Shown: positions 38,521-47,569, counted from the first letter of the stretch. The stretch is 64,000 bases of DNA from Hymenobacter cellulosivorans (GCF_022919135.1 NZ_CP095049.1:4530501-4594500), one strand, 5' to 3'. A program made the numbers and translations. The notes: generated from the letters alone by a model not told the origin.

Positions 38521-39468
38521 TTATTCGATAACCACGCCCATGGCCGAAAACTTATCAATCCGCTGGCTGATACGCTCCTCGGCGGGTACGGCTTCGAGCT
38601 CATCCAGGGCTTTGATCAGGGTTTTCTTCAGGGTGTCAATCATCTTGGCCGGGGCCGTGTGAGCACCACCCAGGGGCTCCTTCACGATGCCGTCCACCAG
38701 CTTGGCGGCCAGCATGTCGGTAGCGGTGAGCTTGAGGGCCTGGGCCGCCTGCTCCTTGTAGTCCCAGGAGCGCCACAGGATGCTGGAGCACGACTCGGGC
38801 GAAATAACCGAGTACCAGGTGTTTTCCAGCATCAGTACCCGGTCGCCGATACCGATGCCCAGGGCCCCGCCCGAAGCGCCTTCGCCGATAACGACGCAGA
38901 TGACGGGCACCTTGAGCATGAACATTTCCTTCAGGTTGCGGGCAATGGCCTCGCCCTGCCCCCGTTCCTCGGCTTCCTGGCCCGGGAAAGCGCCCATCGT
39001 GTCAATCAGGGTGACGATGGGCTTATTGAACTTCTCGGCCAGCTTCATCAGGCGCAGGGCCTTGCGGTAGCCCTCGGGGTTGGCCATACCGAAGTTGCGG
39101 TACTGCCGCTCCTTGGTGTTACGACCTTTTTGCTGACCAATGAACATCACCGAGCGGCCGTTCAGGTCGGCAAACCCACCGACCATGGCCTTATCGTCGC
39201 CCACGGTCCGGTCGCCGTGCAGCTCCACAAATTTGGAGGTCATGCCCTCGATATAGTCGAAGGTGTAGGGCCGGTCGGGGTGGCGCGAGAGCTGCACCCG
39301 CTGCCAGCGGGTGAGGTTGGTATAGGTTTCCTTCTTAAGAGCCTTGATTTTAGCTTCCAGGGCCGTTACGGCTTCCGATACATCAACCTGGCTGTCGAGA
39401 GCCAGTTGTTGCATTTCGCGGAGCTTGCCTTCGAGGGCAGCAATGGGTTGTTCGAAATCGAGGAGCAT
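38521..39468 (-). CDS. accA: Acetyl-CoA carboxylase carboxyltransferase subunit alpha
   Basis: A 315-residue AccA from ATG 39468 ([20 protein letters not shown]); the frame runs upstream to 39645 but without family character. It transfers carboxyl from biotin to acetyl-CoA to give malonyl-CoA for fatty acid synthesis, with AccD. Signatures are [44 protein letters not shown] and [15 protein letters not shown]. accD is not in the window. It is a single gene with its own terminator. Confidence 0.95.
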   Translation of the reverse strand: MLLDFEQPIAALEGKLREMQQLALDSQVDVSEAVTALEAKIKALKKETYTNLTRWQRVQLSRHPDRPYTFDYIEGMTSKFVELHGDRTVGDDKAMVGGFADLNGRSVMFIGQQKGRNTKERQYRNFGMANPEGYRKALRLMKLAEKFNKPIVTLIDTMGAFPGQEAEERGQGEAIARNLKEMFMLKVPVICVVIGEGASGGALGIGIGDRVLMLENTWYSVISPESCSSILWRSWDYKEQAAQALKLTATDMLAAKLVDGIVKEPLGGAHTAPAKMIDTLKKTLIKALDELEAVPAEERISQRIDKFSAMGVVIE

Positions 39469-39673
39469 CGCCGGGGTGAATGCGTCAGGGGTGGCAGAAA
39501 TGGAACTGGGTTGAGGTTGCCCGAAGCAGCCCCAGAGAAAAGCAAAGGTAAGCGAAACGCCTCCATACGTGCCGCCTGGGGCCGGGAATGATTTTTTGAA
39601 AAAATAATGTCGCTGAAAAACAGCCAGAAAGCTCGGCCGCAGCAATTTATTTGCAGAAAAAGCCGCGCTAGGG

Positions 39674-39704
39674 TTGTGTAATCTAAACGGAGCCTCTACT
39701 TTTG
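39674..39704 (+). promoter_or_regulatory. tRNA-Asp promoter A
   Basis: TTG (39674-39676), a 20-nt gap, then TACTTTTG (39697-39704). This fits the Bacteroidota -33/-7 consensus well and is repeated before the second tRNA. Confidence 0.75.
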
Positions 39705-39745
39705 CACCACTTCAACGGAACGCAGCTGGCTTCCGGGAAGAAAAT

Positions 39746-39819
39746 GGTTCGGTAGTTCAGTTGGTTAGAATGCCGCCCTGTCACGGCGGAGGTCGCGGGT
39801 TCGAGTCCCGTCCGGACCG
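39746..39819 (+). tRNA. tRNA-Asp (GTC)
   Basis: 74 nt without an encoded CCA. The acceptor GGTTCGG pairs with CCGGACC (one G-U), the anticodon loop CTGTCAC holds GTC, and the T arm is CGGGTTCGAGTCCCG. It is identical to the copy at 40687. A terminator follows directly. Confidence 0.97.
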
Positions 39820-39820
39820 C

Positions 39821-39853
39821 AAAAGGCTCTTAGCATCACGCTAGGAGCCTTTT
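39821..39853 (+). terminator. Intrinsic terminator after tRNA-Asp A
   Basis: A 14-bp stem with one G-U pair (39821-39834 and 39840-39853) plus a T run. Confidence 0.8.
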
Positions 39854-39925
39854 TCGTTTTTAGCCCTCCCGTCTGCAAACCCTGTAGCATCAGCCAATGC
39901 CCGCCGCATTTGCTACTTTGCCGCC

Positions 39926-40483
39926 ATGAAGTCTCCCCTAAGCCTGCTGGCAACCCCGGCCCCCGTAGTCCCGCTGCTCGAAACGCCCGACTTGCTCCTG
40001 CGCGGCCCTCGCCTCAGCGACTTACCCGACGCCGCGGCCATGCATACCGACCCGGATTTTTATCGTTTCCTGGGCAATAAGCCCCAGTCTCAGGAAGACG
40101 TGTGGCGCCGCCTGCTGGGCCAGCTTGGGCACTGGGCCATGCTTGGCTATGGCTCCTGGGCTATTGAGGAAAAAGCTACCGGCCGCTACATCGGCACCGT
40201 CGGCTTCTTCGATTTTCAGCGCGACCTAACTCCTTCCATCAGCGGCGCGCCAGAAGCCGGCTGGGTGCTAACGCCGAGCGTGCACGGCCGCGGCTTTGCC
40301 AGCCAGGCTCTGCAGGCGGCCTTTGGCTGGGCAGAGGCGCATCTGGCCGCCGACCGTATCACCTGCATCATCGACCCCGACAACGTGGCCTCTTTGCGGC
40401 TGGCCGATAAGTTTGGCTTCCGGGAATTTGCCCGCACTACCTACCACGACGCCCCTATTGTGCTGCTGGAACGGCGCCGCTAG
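39926..40483 (+). CDS. GNAT-family N-acetyltransferase (RimJ/RimL-like)
   Basis: A 185-residue acetyltransferase. The N-terminus PDLLLRGPRLSDLPDAAAM and the late IDPDNVASLRLADKFGFRE are typical of the RimJ/RimL (Acetyltransf_3) group. The acetyl-CoA pyrophosphate loop is VHGRGFAS (about 115-122). The acceptor could be a protein N-terminus or a small amine. It lies between two near-identical tRNA-Asp segments. A shortened -7-like box (TACTTTG, 39914-39920) ends 5 nt before the ATG, so the mRNA may have almost no leader. Confidence 0.87.
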   Translation: MKSPLSLLATPAPVVPLLETPDLLLRGPRLSDLPDAAAMHTDPDFYRFLGNKPQSQEDVWRRLLGQLGHWAMLGYGSWAIEEKATGRYIGTVGFFDFQRDLTPSISGAPEAGWVLTPSVHGRGFASQALQAAFGWAEAHLAADRITCIIDPDNVASLRLADKFGFREFARTTYHDAPIVLLERRR

Positions 40484-40613
40484 GCCCCTACCCCAGACGC
40501 CAGTCTGCTCCTGCTGGCTTGAAAAGGACTAGCCGTCCAAAAATTAATGTCGCTTAAAACCAGCTACAAAGCCTCGTCACGCAGCTTTTTTCGGCAAAAA
40601 CATTGCCCCAGGG

Positions 40614-40644
40614 TTGTGTAATCTAAACTGAGCCTCTACTTTTG
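40614..40644 (+). promoter_or_regulatory. tRNA-Asp promoter B
   Basis: TTG (40614-40616) and TACTTTTG (40637-40644) with the same 20-nt gap as promoter A. Confidence 0.75.
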
Positions 40645-40686
40645 CATCACTTCAACGGAACGCAGTTGGCTTCCGAAGGAGAAAAT

Positions 40687-40760
40687 GGTTCGGTAGTTCA
40701 GTTGGTTAGAATGCCGCCCTGTCACGGCGGAGGTCGCGGGTTCGAGTCCCGTCCGGACCG
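40687..40760 (+). tRNA. tRNA-Asp (GTC), second copy
   Basis: 74 nt, identical in sequence to the copy at 39746, anticodon GTC, no encoded CCA. Followed by its own terminator, which differs in sequence from that of copy A. Confidence 0.97.
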
Positions 40761-40761
40761 C

Positions 40762-40793
40762 AAAGGCCCTTCAGATTCGTCTGGAGGGCCTTT
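40762..40793 (+). terminator. Intrinsic terminator after tRNA-Asp B
   Basis: A 13-bp stem with one G-U pair (40762-40774 and 40781-40793) and a T run. Confidence 0.8.
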
Positions 40794-40869
40794 TGCTTTT
40801 TATGCCTTTCGCTTTTAGTAGGTTCGCCCGCGCTTCAGTAAGTTGATATTGCTCACCTGATCTAAATAT

Positions 40870-40914
40870 AAAAAGTCGGGCCCCGGTTCGTAGTGAACCG
40901 GGGCCCGACTTTTT
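40870..40914. terminator. Bidirectional intrinsic terminator
   Basis: A perfect 20-bp stem (40870-40889 and 40895-40914) with a 5-nt loop. It ends the minus-strand choice-of-anchor gene. Confidence 0.85.
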
Positions 40915-40929
40915 AGCTAGTGCCAGCTC

Positions 40930-43674
40930 TTAGCGTAGCACCAGCTTGGTGGTGGCTCCATCCTGGGCCCGCACCACGTACAGGCCGGGCGTGAGCCCCT
41001 TGGTTTCGACCTGCGAGGCCTGCCGCAGCTCCCGCACTGGCCGCCCGAGTACGTCGGAGAGCGTGCCGGTGACGGGGCGGCTGAACTGCACCACACCACC
41101 CGTCGTCGGGTTGGGGTAGACCAGCAATGGCTGGGCCGCGGCCTGGGCCGGCGTAGTGGCCGTAACGATGCCACGCAGCTGTACCCCGTACACGGCCACC
41201 GTGCTGCTGACCTCATTGGCCAGAATCACCAGCGGCTGCCGGGTCGGGCTGTTGGCGGCCGAAACGAATACGATGCCCTCGGGGCCCTGGTCGCCGGTGC
41301 CGGCGGTGGTGCTGCGGTTGTTGATGTACTCTACCAGCCGCGGCTGGGCCGGGTCGTTTACGTTGAATACGGCCACGCCGCCGATGCGCTCCAGGGACAC
41401 AAAGGCATACACCGTGTCGCGCAGGACGGCCGTGGTGACGCCTTCCGGCTCGGGGCCTTTGTCGTCGGAGCGGTTTTTCCGGACAGGTACGCCCGTGCTG
41501 TTGCTGGCGTTGAAAATGCTGCCAAAGGTGGCATCGGTGCTGGTGAGGCGTTCCAGAAAGTCGCCACTATCGTGGACCAGGGCGCCGGTGGTGGCATTCA
41601 GAATGCTAAAGGAGCGGCCCCCGAAGGCGTAAATCTGGTCGAAGTCGCCGTCTCCGTCGGTGTCGCCGAGCTTGTTGGTTACGTTCAGGCGGCCCAACGC
41701 CTGGGTGTTCTTGAGCAGGGCCGCCTGAGGAAAGGCCGTAGCATCGAGCGGGTAGGCCGCGTCGCCAAGGCGCACGGCTTCGGTCAGGGCCGAGTATTCG
41801 CGGGCGTCGCCTTCGTTGGCCGTGAGCAGGTAGCGCTGACCAGCTACTTCAAACGTGGCCAGGGCGTCGGGCTGGCGCATGCCGCGGATGGGCCAGTTGG
41901 CCAGCAGCACGTCGGGCGTCTGGTCGGAAGCATCGAGGGCAAAGCCGGGCTGGCTGTGGTCCTGGTAGCCCAGGGCCCGTACGCTGGTGAATTGCTTGGT
42001 CGTCAGGTCGAGCGTGGCCAGGGCGTTATTTTCCTGCAGCGTAATATAGGCCGTGCGCGAGTCGGCCGATACGGCTACGTATTCGGGCTCCAGGTCCTGG
42101 GCCACGGTGCTGGGCGTAGTAGCCGTGCCGCCGTAGAGGCGGATGCCGTCGGCGCGGAGCTGGGCAGCCTGGCCGTTATAGTTGGTAAAGCCTACCGTCG
42201 TCACGCTGGCCTGGGTTAGGCCGGCCACTCCCCCGCTGAAGTCGATAACCGAAACCGAGCCTTCCGGATCAGTGCTGTAGTCCGACTTTGGCTCGCCTTC
42301 GTTGGCCGTCAGCAGCAGACGGCCGTCGGGCGAGAAGGTAATCATGTCGGGCAGGGCCCCTACTGCTACCTGCTTGAGAAACGTGCCGTTCTGGTCGAAG
42401 AATACCACACTGCCGTTTTGCTGCGGGTTGGTGTTTTCGACGGCACAGGCCACCACACCATTGCGCACGGCCACGGAGTTGATGTTGCCATAAGGCAGAA
42501 TGTTTACTGACGAAACCGGCGTAAGTGCTCCGTTGCCGGCCAGACTCAGAATGTCGAGCTTGCCCCCTACCGAGTTGGCCACGTACAGGCGCTGGGTAGT
42601 AGGGTCGTGGGCCACGATTTCGGCCGAGTTGGTACCGGAAGCGCCATTCTGGTAGCTGCCCAGGTGACGCAGCGTAAAGCCCTTGGTCTGGGTTGGAGCC
42701 ACCCCGTCATTGTCCTTGATATAGACCAGGAACTCACTGGCCCCGGCGGCCAGCGTGGCATTGGTGGGGTTTTGCAGCTTCAAACTGAAATACTCTGCTC
42801 CCTCAGCCAGGGCATCATCGGTCAGCGGAATCACCAGGCTTTGGTCGGCGGTGCTGCCGGCCGGAAACGTGAGGGTGCGGGGGCTAGCATAGGTAAAATC
42901 GGTACCAACCGTGGCAGTGCCCAGGCCGGGCTGCAGGGCCACTTCTACAGTGCTAGCCGTCGTGCCGGGGTTCTGAATGCTGACCGGAAGGGTAATAGTG
43001 CCGGCGTTTTCGTTGACCACGGCTGAGCTGGCAGCCAGGCGGATGGTGGGCGTGATGGCCACGGCTGAGCGGGTCAGTTCTACCTCATCCCAGGCGGCCC
43101 AGTCGTCGTTGCCGTTCTGCTTGGCGGCCAGGCGCAGGCGCACGTGGGTGCTACCGGCCGGAATAGATACGGTTACGGTTTGGTAGGACCGGGTGTCCTT
43201 GCTGAGCTGCACGTAGGTTTTGGTGGCCGGCCAGGTCGTGCCGTTGTCGTACTGCACCACGTAGGCCAGGGAATCCGGGCCGTCGAAGGCGTTGGTGAAG
43301 TATTTAAAGCTGACTGTATTTGCCGCGCCCGTTCCGGTTTGCAGCTGCACCGGAGCAAAATCCAGGTAGTGCCAAATCAGCACGTCGTTGGTGGCCGGAT
43401 TTTGCAAGTCCTGCATGCCCCAGAGCGTAGCCCCGGCGGCGGGCAGGGCCTGCACGCTAGCCGTGCCACTGGTTGTGCCGATGCTGGGTACGGCGGCCCA
43501 GGTATCGGTCAGGCTGGGGAAGCTGTAGGTGGCCGGGGTTGGGGTGAAAGTCCAGGTGTCGGCGGCACTGGCTTCGAACCCCTGGCGCAGGGTTTGGGCC
43601 TGGGCCGCGGGCCGCGAAAGGGCAAGTAAGCTTAGCGCGGTAGCGCCCAGAGCGTAGAGTTTTGATGGCATCAA
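40930..43674 (-). CDS. Choice-of-anchor I family protein, T9SS cargo
   Basis: A 914-residue exported protein. A signal peptide (MMPSKLYALGATALSLLALS, cleavage after AQA) is followed by a lectin/jelly-roll-like domain (about 30-205), a Calx-beta domain (about 212-320, SVVNENAGTITLPVSI and VIPLTDDALAEGAEYFSLKL), then a large beta-propeller-like choice-of-anchor I region (about 335-830) with ITFSPDGRLLLTANEGEPK and GPEGIVFVS. The end is a type IX sorting domain: VYPNPTTGGVVQFS, then GLTPGLYVVRAQDGATTKLVLR-like final strand. It should be secreted across the outer membrane and attached or released. Enzymatic function is unproven; some members resemble alkaline phosphatases. Confidence 0.87.
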   Translation of the reverse strand: MMPSKLYALGATALSLLALSRPAAQAQTLRQGFEASAADTWTFTPTPATYSFPSLTDTWAAVPSIGTTSGTASVQALPAAGATLWGMQDLQNPATNDVLIWHYLDFAPVQLQTGTGAANTVSFKYFTNAFDGPDSLAYVVQYDNGTTWPATKTYVQLSKDTRSYQTVTVSIPAGSTHVRLRLAAKQNGNDDWAAWDEVELTRSAVAITPTIRLAASSAVVNENAGTITLPVSIQNPGTTASTVEVALQPGLGTATVGTDFTYASPRTLTFPAGSTADQSLVIPLTDDALAEGAEYFSLKLQNPTNATLAAGASEFLVYIKDNDGVAPTQTKGFTLRHLGSYQNGASGTNSAEIVAHDPTTQRLYVANSVGGKLDILSLAGNGALTPVSSVNILPYGNINSVAVRNGVVACAVENTNPQQNGSVVFFDQNGTFLKQVAVGALPDMITFSPDGRLLLTANEGEPKSDYSTDPEGSVSVIDFSGGVAGLTQASVTTVGFTNYNGQAAQLRADGIRLYGGTATTPSTVAQDLEPEYVAVSADSRTAYITLQENNALATLDLTTKQFTSVRALGYQDHSQPGFALDASDQTPDVLLANWPIRGMRQPDALATFEVAGQRYLLTANEGDAREYSALTEAVRLGDAAYPLDATAFPQAALLKNTQALGRLNVTNKLGDTDGDGDFDQIYAFGGRSFSILNATTGALVHDSGDFLERLTSTDATFGSIFNASNSTGVPVRKNRSDDKGPEPEGVTTAVLRDTVYAFVSLERIGGVAVFNVNDPAQPRLVEYINNRSTTAGTGDQGPEGIVFVSAANSPTRQPLVILANEVSSTVAVYGVQLRGIVTATTPAQAAAQPLLVYPNPTTGGVVQFSRPVTGTLSDVLGRPVRELRQASQVETKGLTPGLYVVRAQDGATTKLVLR

Positions 43675-43805
43675 ACAGGAACTTGGTGGTTGAATGCATC
43701 AAAGCTACCGGCAGTCTGTTACGGCATGTTTATGAGTCAATTACCGAATTGTGAACAGGCTTATTCAACCGCTTTTACCCAAATGTTTATACCCGGGATT
43801 CGCCT

Positions 43806-45227
43806 TTATACTGCTCCTGCTGCTGCCTTCCCGGCCAGAAACTGCTGGTACCAGCGGCCCGAATCCTTGACGGTGCGCTGCTGGCTTTCGAAGTCGACGC
43901 TGACCAGGCCGAAGCGGGGCTCGTAGCCTTCGGCCCACTCGAAATTATCGGTAAAGGACCAGGCAAAATACCCGTCCACAGCTATTCCTTCGCGCTTGGC
44001 CCGCAACACCTGCCCGATGCAGGCCTGCAGAAACGCCTGCCGCTCGGGGTCAGCCAGGCAACCTAGTTGCGGGGTCGGGTCGGGAAAGGCCGCGCCGTTT
44101 TCGGTAACAATCAGCCGGGGAGCATTAGGATAAGCGGCAAACTGCCGGAGCATGTGGTAAAGGCTTTCAGGATACACCTCCCACCCCATTTGGGTATAAG
44201 GCACGCCCCGCAGCTTGGCGCCTACCAGCGTGGCCCAGGCCAGGGGCACGTAGGGCGAAAAGCGCACAACCTCCCGGGTGTAGTTCTGCACGCCCAGAAA
44301 GTCGAAGGCGAAGGGCAGCCGGGCCTCGTCGCCGGGGCGGATGTAGCGGTCCAGCCAGCGGAGCACGGGCAAGTCGGCGCTGGGGTAGCCCAGGCCCAGG
44401 GCCGGCTCTACGAACAGGCGGTTCAACAGCGCGTCGGCGCGGCGCAGGGCCCGCGCGTCCCGCCCCGACTCCGGCCGCCAGGGCGTCAGATACGAACAGG
44501 AAAAGGTAGTACCAATCTGGGCCCCGGCCGGCAACGCGGCGCGCAAGGCCCGGCCGCCTTCGGCCTGGGCCAGGGTTGCGTGGTGCACCGAAGCCAGAAA
44601 CCCGCCCAAACTACGCCGCCCCGGCGCGTGCAGCCCCAGCAACTGCCCCGCCCCGACGAACACCATAGGCTCATTGAGCACCATCCAGTTCGTGACCCGG
44701 TCGCCGAGGCGGGCCGCCACGTGCTGGGCGTAGTCGGTGAACCAGCCCACCACGTCGCGGTGAGCCCAGCCCCCACGACGCTGCAGCTCGGCCGGCAAAT
44801 CCCAGTGGTAGAGCGTGAGCCAGGGCGTAATTCCCCGCTCCAGGCAGCCATCCACCAGCCGCTCGTAGAAATCGAGGCCGGCGGCATTGACCGGGCCGGT
44901 TCCCTGGGGCTGCACCCGCGACCAGGCCACGGAAAAGCGGAAATCGGGAATTCCCAGCTCCTGCAACAGGTCTACGTCCTGGGGCCAGCGGTGGTAGAAG
45001 TCGCAGGCCACATTGGCCGTTTCGCGGCGGCGAATTTTGCCGGGCCGGCGCACAAACTCGTCCCAGATACTGGGCCCTTTCCCGTCCAGGTTCCAGGCCC
45101 CTTCGGTTTGGTAAGCCGCCGCCGACACGCCCCAGCGGAAGTCGGGGCCAAAGTCGGCGCGGGAAAACTGGACGGGCGTGGTCGACGGAAAAAAGGCGGC
45201 GGGCAGGGCCGCGTCACGTTCAGGCAT
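43806..45227 (-). CDS. GH1 beta-glucosidase
   Basis: A 473-residue family 1 glycosidase. The N-terminal signature FRWGVSAAAYQTEGAW is at 30-45, the acid/base Glu186 is in VLNEPMVF and the nucleophile Glu376 is in LIVTENGAAF. WSFTDNFEWAEGY near the C-terminus forms the sugar-binding subsite. There is no signal peptide, so it is cytoplasmic. It is the last gene after a metallophosphoesterase and a glycosyltransferase with gaps of 43 and 48 nt, so the three are probably cotranscribed. Natural substrate could be a disaccharide or a glycolipid head group. Confidence 0.93.
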   Translation of the reverse strand: MPERDAALPAAFFPSTTPVQFSRADFGPDFRWGVSAAAYQTEGAWNLDGKGPSIWDEFVRRPGKIRRRETANVACDFYHRWPQDVDLLQELGIPDFRFSVAWSRVQPQGTGPVNAAGLDFYERLVDGCLERGITPWLTLYHWDLPAELQRRGGWAHRDVVGWFTDYAQHVAARLGDRVTNWMVLNEPMVFVGAGQLLGLHAPGRRSLGGFLASVHHATLAQAEGGRALRAALPAGAQIGTTFSCSYLTPWRPESGRDARALRRADALLNRLFVEPALGLGYPSADLPVLRWLDRYIRPGDEARLPFAFDFLGVQNYTREVVRFSPYVPLAWATLVGAKLRGVPYTQMGWEVYPESLYHMLRQFAAYPNAPRLIVTENGAAFPDPTPQLGCLADPERQAFLQACIGQVLRAKREGIAVDGYFAWSFTDNFEWAEGYEPRFGLVSVDFESQQRTVKDSGRWYQQFLAGKAAAGAV

Positions 45228-45275
45228 GTGCTACTAACGAAGGAAAAGCCGGGCCGGCCGTACCGGCCGCGGCAC

Positions 45276-46286
45276 TTAGCGGACCAGCACCGGCAACTGC
45301 TCCAGCAGGAGCTTGTCGAGCACGGCCTCGGTTTGGTCGGGATACTGCACCGGCACGGGGCGGCCGGAGCGCAGCCAGTCGTCGAGGGCCACCAGGTGCT
45401 TGTCCTTAAGGCTCTTGACGACCGGCACGCCCAACCGGGCCAGGGCCGCCGCGTTGCAGGCCTGCTCGTACTGGTGCTTCATGGGAATGACCAGCAGCTT
45501 TTTGCCCAAGTACAGGGCCTCAGCCGGCGTTTCAAACCCCGCCCCGCAGAGCACCCCGGCGCTACGGGCCAGGCTGTCGGTGAAGGCCGCGCCGCTCACG
45601 GGCCGCACCCGCACGTTGCCGTGCTCCGACTCCTGGGTGCTGTGCTTGGAAAACACTTCCCAGCGCGTGGCCCCGCTCAGGTAGCGCAGGCGCCGCACCA
45701 GGGTTTCCTCATCGAAGGCGGGCAAGTACACTGTGTAGTGGCCGTCGTTGCGCGGGGCCAGCTCCCGCACCTGCCGCCGGATAACGGGGGTGTGAATGCC
45801 GGGCTCGTACTGGTCGAAGTGAAAGCCGTAGTGGGCCGTGGCCGGGGCGTAATGCCGCAGCACAGCCCGGCCGATGAGGTCTTCCTTCTCGGGGCGTGGA
45901 GCATATTCGCTCAGCACGGCACTTTGGTGGCTCAGTGCCACGCAGGGCACCCGCCGCAGCTGGCAAGCCCAGGCCGACACGGGCTCAAAGTCACTGATAA
46001 CCAAATCGTAGTTTTCCACCGGCAGTTGGCGAATTTCGCGCAGAAAAGCGGCCGAATTAAGCTGCCAGAAGGTTTTGACGAAGTTGACCCCGCCTTTCTT
46101 GCCGAAGATAAAGCCCATGCCGTGACAGCGGTAGCGCACCGGAAAAGGCAGGACAATATCGGCTGGCGGGCCGCTGAGCAGCACATCCACGCGGCTGGCC
46201 CGCTGCTGGAGCAGGGGCACGATATCGAGGGCGCGGCTCAGGTGGCCGTTGCCGGTCCCTTGGATGGCATAGAGAATTCGGGGCAT
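45276..46286 (-). CDS. MurG/UGT-like glycosyltransferase
   Basis: A 336-residue GT-B fold protein from ATG 46286 (MPRILYAIQGTGNGHLSRA); the frame runs on upstream inside the phosphoesterase gene and is not used. The N-terminal GTGNGHLSRA loop and the C-terminal GAGFETPAEALYLGKKLLVIP (split by the nucleotide-sugar site) resemble MurG, diacylglycerol glycosyltransferases and UGTs. It probably transfers a sugar to a lipid or other acceptor at the inner membrane. It sits between a metallophosphoesterase and a GH1 gene, which points to glycolipid or glycoside metabolism (inference). Confidence 0.8.
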   Translation of the reverse strand: MPRILYAIQGTGNGHLSRALDIVPLLQQRASRVDVLLSGPPADIVLPFPVRYRCHGMGFIFGKKGGVNFVKTFWQLNSAAFLREIRQLPVENYDLVISDFEPVSAWACQLRRVPCVALSHQSAVLSEYAPRPEKEDLIGRAVLRHYAPATAHYGFHFDQYEPGIHTPVIRRQVRELAPRNDGHYTVYLPAFDEETLVRRLRYLSGATRWEVFSKHSTQESEHGNVRVRPVSGAAFTDSLARSAGVLCGAGFETPAEALYLGKKLLVIPMKHQYEQACNAAALARLGVPVVKSLKDKHLVALDDWLRSGRPVPVQYPDQTEAVLDKLLLEQLPVLVR

Positions 46287-46329
46287 TAGCAGCAGAAAAT
46301 TGGCCGGAGGAAAGTGGCTCGGGGCAGGC

Positions 46330-47208
46330 TCATTCGGGGCGGCGGTGCAGTTGAAACTCCACCAGTAAGTCGCTGAGCAGCTCGGCCACGGGCGCGTCGG
46401 CGGCTTGGTCGTGGGCGTCGGCTGGGGCGGCAGGCTGCTGCATGGCCGCATCGGCGGCGTAGCGGTAGAGCTGCCACCCGGTATCAGCTGCGTACTCCAG
46501 GGCCGTTAGGTTTTCGACCCAGTCGCCCGAGTTCAGGTAGGTTACGGGTCCGCGGGACGTGGGCAGCTCCTTTATTTCCGGCTGGTGAATATGCCCGCAG
46601 ACCACGAACTGGTAGCCGCCCTCCCCGGCAATGCCCGCGGCCGTCTGCTCGAAGTTACTGACCAGGTTCACCGCGCCCTTCACCCGGTCTTTCACCGCCT
46701 TCGACAAGGCTACCCGCGGCCGACCAAGCTTGTGCAGCAGAAAATTGACCACCCGGTTGAGCACAATCAGAAAGTCGTAGCCGTGGGCGCCAAGCTTGGC
46801 CAGCCAGCGCGAGTGCTGCATGGTCACGTCGAATACGTCGCCGTGAAAAAACCAGGCCTTGCCCGCCGGCAGCTCCAGCACCAGCTTATTATCAATGCGC
46901 AGATTGCCCAGACGGGTGCCGGCAAACTTGCGCAGCAACTCGTCGTGGTTGCCGGTCAGGTAGTGAATATGGGTGCCTTTGGCGGCCAGCCCGGCCAGGT
47001 AGCGCACCACCCGCATGTGGGACGCGGGCCAGTAGTTTTTGCTGAACTGCCAGATGTCGACGATGTCACCGTTGAGCACCAGCACCTTGGGCTTCACGCT
47101 TTTGAGGTAGCGCAGCAGCTCAGTGGCGTGGCAGCCGTAGGTGCCCAGGTGCACGTCGGAAACGACCACCACGTCGAGCTTGCGCCGCCGGGGCCGGGGC
47201 TCACGCAT
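46330..47208 (-). CDS. LpxH-like metallophosphoesterase
   Basis: A 292-residue calcineurin-like phosphoesterase. Metal motifs are SDVHLG (Asp18, His20), NGDIVD (about 45-50), TGNHDE (about 90-95), FHGDVFD and CGHIHQPE (about 208-215). The combination and the TYLNSGDWVENLTALEY end match the UDP-2,3-diacylglucosamine pyrophosphatase-like group of Bacteroidota. Whether it acts in lipid A synthesis is open, because its neighbours are a glycosyltransferase and a glycosidase. The start overlaps the preceding small gene by 8 nt. Confidence 0.83.
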   Translation of the reverse strand: MREPRPRRRKLDVVVVSDVHLGTYGCHATELLRYLKSVKPKVLVLNGDIVDIWQFSKNYWPASHMRVVRYLAGLAAKGTHIHYLTGNHDELLRKFAGTRLGNLRIDNKLVLELPAGKAWFFHGDVFDVTMQHSRWLAKLGAHGYDFLIVLNRVVNFLLHKLGRPRVALSKAVKDRVKGAVNLVSNFEQTAAGIAGEGGYQFVVCGHIHQPEIKELPTSRGPVTYLNSGDWVENLTALEYAADTGWQLYRYAADAAMQQPAAPADAHDQAADAPVAELLSDLLVEFQLHRRPE

Positions 47209-47395
47209 GGCGGGGCAGCGTTAGGCGGCCAGTGGGCACGGGAGTGTCCAGGGCGGTATTTTTGCGCCGGAAAGCTGACGACAGCCCGGCCACCGAATGC
47301 AGGGCAAAGGCCAGCACCAGGGCCAGCTGAAACAGCGCGTAAGCCAGCCACCGCAGCAGGCGCCGGCCAACAGGAACAACCACGGGAGCAGGCAT
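47201..47395 (-). CDS. Small single-pass membrane protein
   Basis: A 64-residue frame whose last 8 nt overlap the start of the phosphoesterase gene. It has one membrane helix (LAYALFQLALVLAFALHSVAG, about 17-37) and basic ends. Position, overlap and a plausible helix support a real gene at the head of the phosphoesterase/glycosyltransferase/GH1 operon. No family is recognised. It could instead be a non-coding leader. Confidence 0.45.
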   Translation of the reverse strand: MPAPVVVPVGRRLLRWLAYALFQLALVLAFALHSVAGLSSAFRRKNTALDTPVPTGRLTLPRHA

Positions 47396-47561
47396 AGAAT
47401 CAGAACGTTTGACCCACTACAAAGCTCGCCACCGCGTGTGACCTGGGCGTTACCCTGGGGTTATGACTAGGTCACGTTTTGGTTGACCTGCCGATTGGCG
47501 GGTTGCGTCGCTTGGCAGCCGGGGTTGAACGAAGCCCCTATGGACGTGTCGCGCACTTGCG

Positions 47562-47569
47562 TACCTTTG
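47562..47569 (+). promoter_or_regulatory. Candidate -7 box for the secreted-protein gene
   Basis: TACCTTTG fits TAnnTTTG, 47 nt before ATG 47617. No clear -33 TTG. Confidence 0.45.

Larger units (their letters stand above)
39599..39820 (+). repeat. Duplicated tRNA-Asp segment, copy A
   Basis: About 222 bp covering a diverged upstream part (AATGTCGCT onward), the identical promoter block GGGTTGTGTAATCTAAAC, the leader and the tRNA. It matches 40539-40761. The promoter-to-tRNA part is almost identical; the far upstream part has drifted. Confidence 0.8.
40539..40761 (+). repeat. Duplicated tRNA-Asp segment, copy B
   Basis: The partner of 39599-39820 in direct orientation, with the same promoter, leader and tRNA. 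Leader differences include CAGCTGG versus CAGTTGG and a short indel before the tRNA. Confidence 0.8.

Noticed and set aside
39674..40760. Integrative element at tRNA-Asp
   Set aside because: No integrase or att-like 3' tRNA fragment was seen; only a direct duplication with a GNAT gene is supported.
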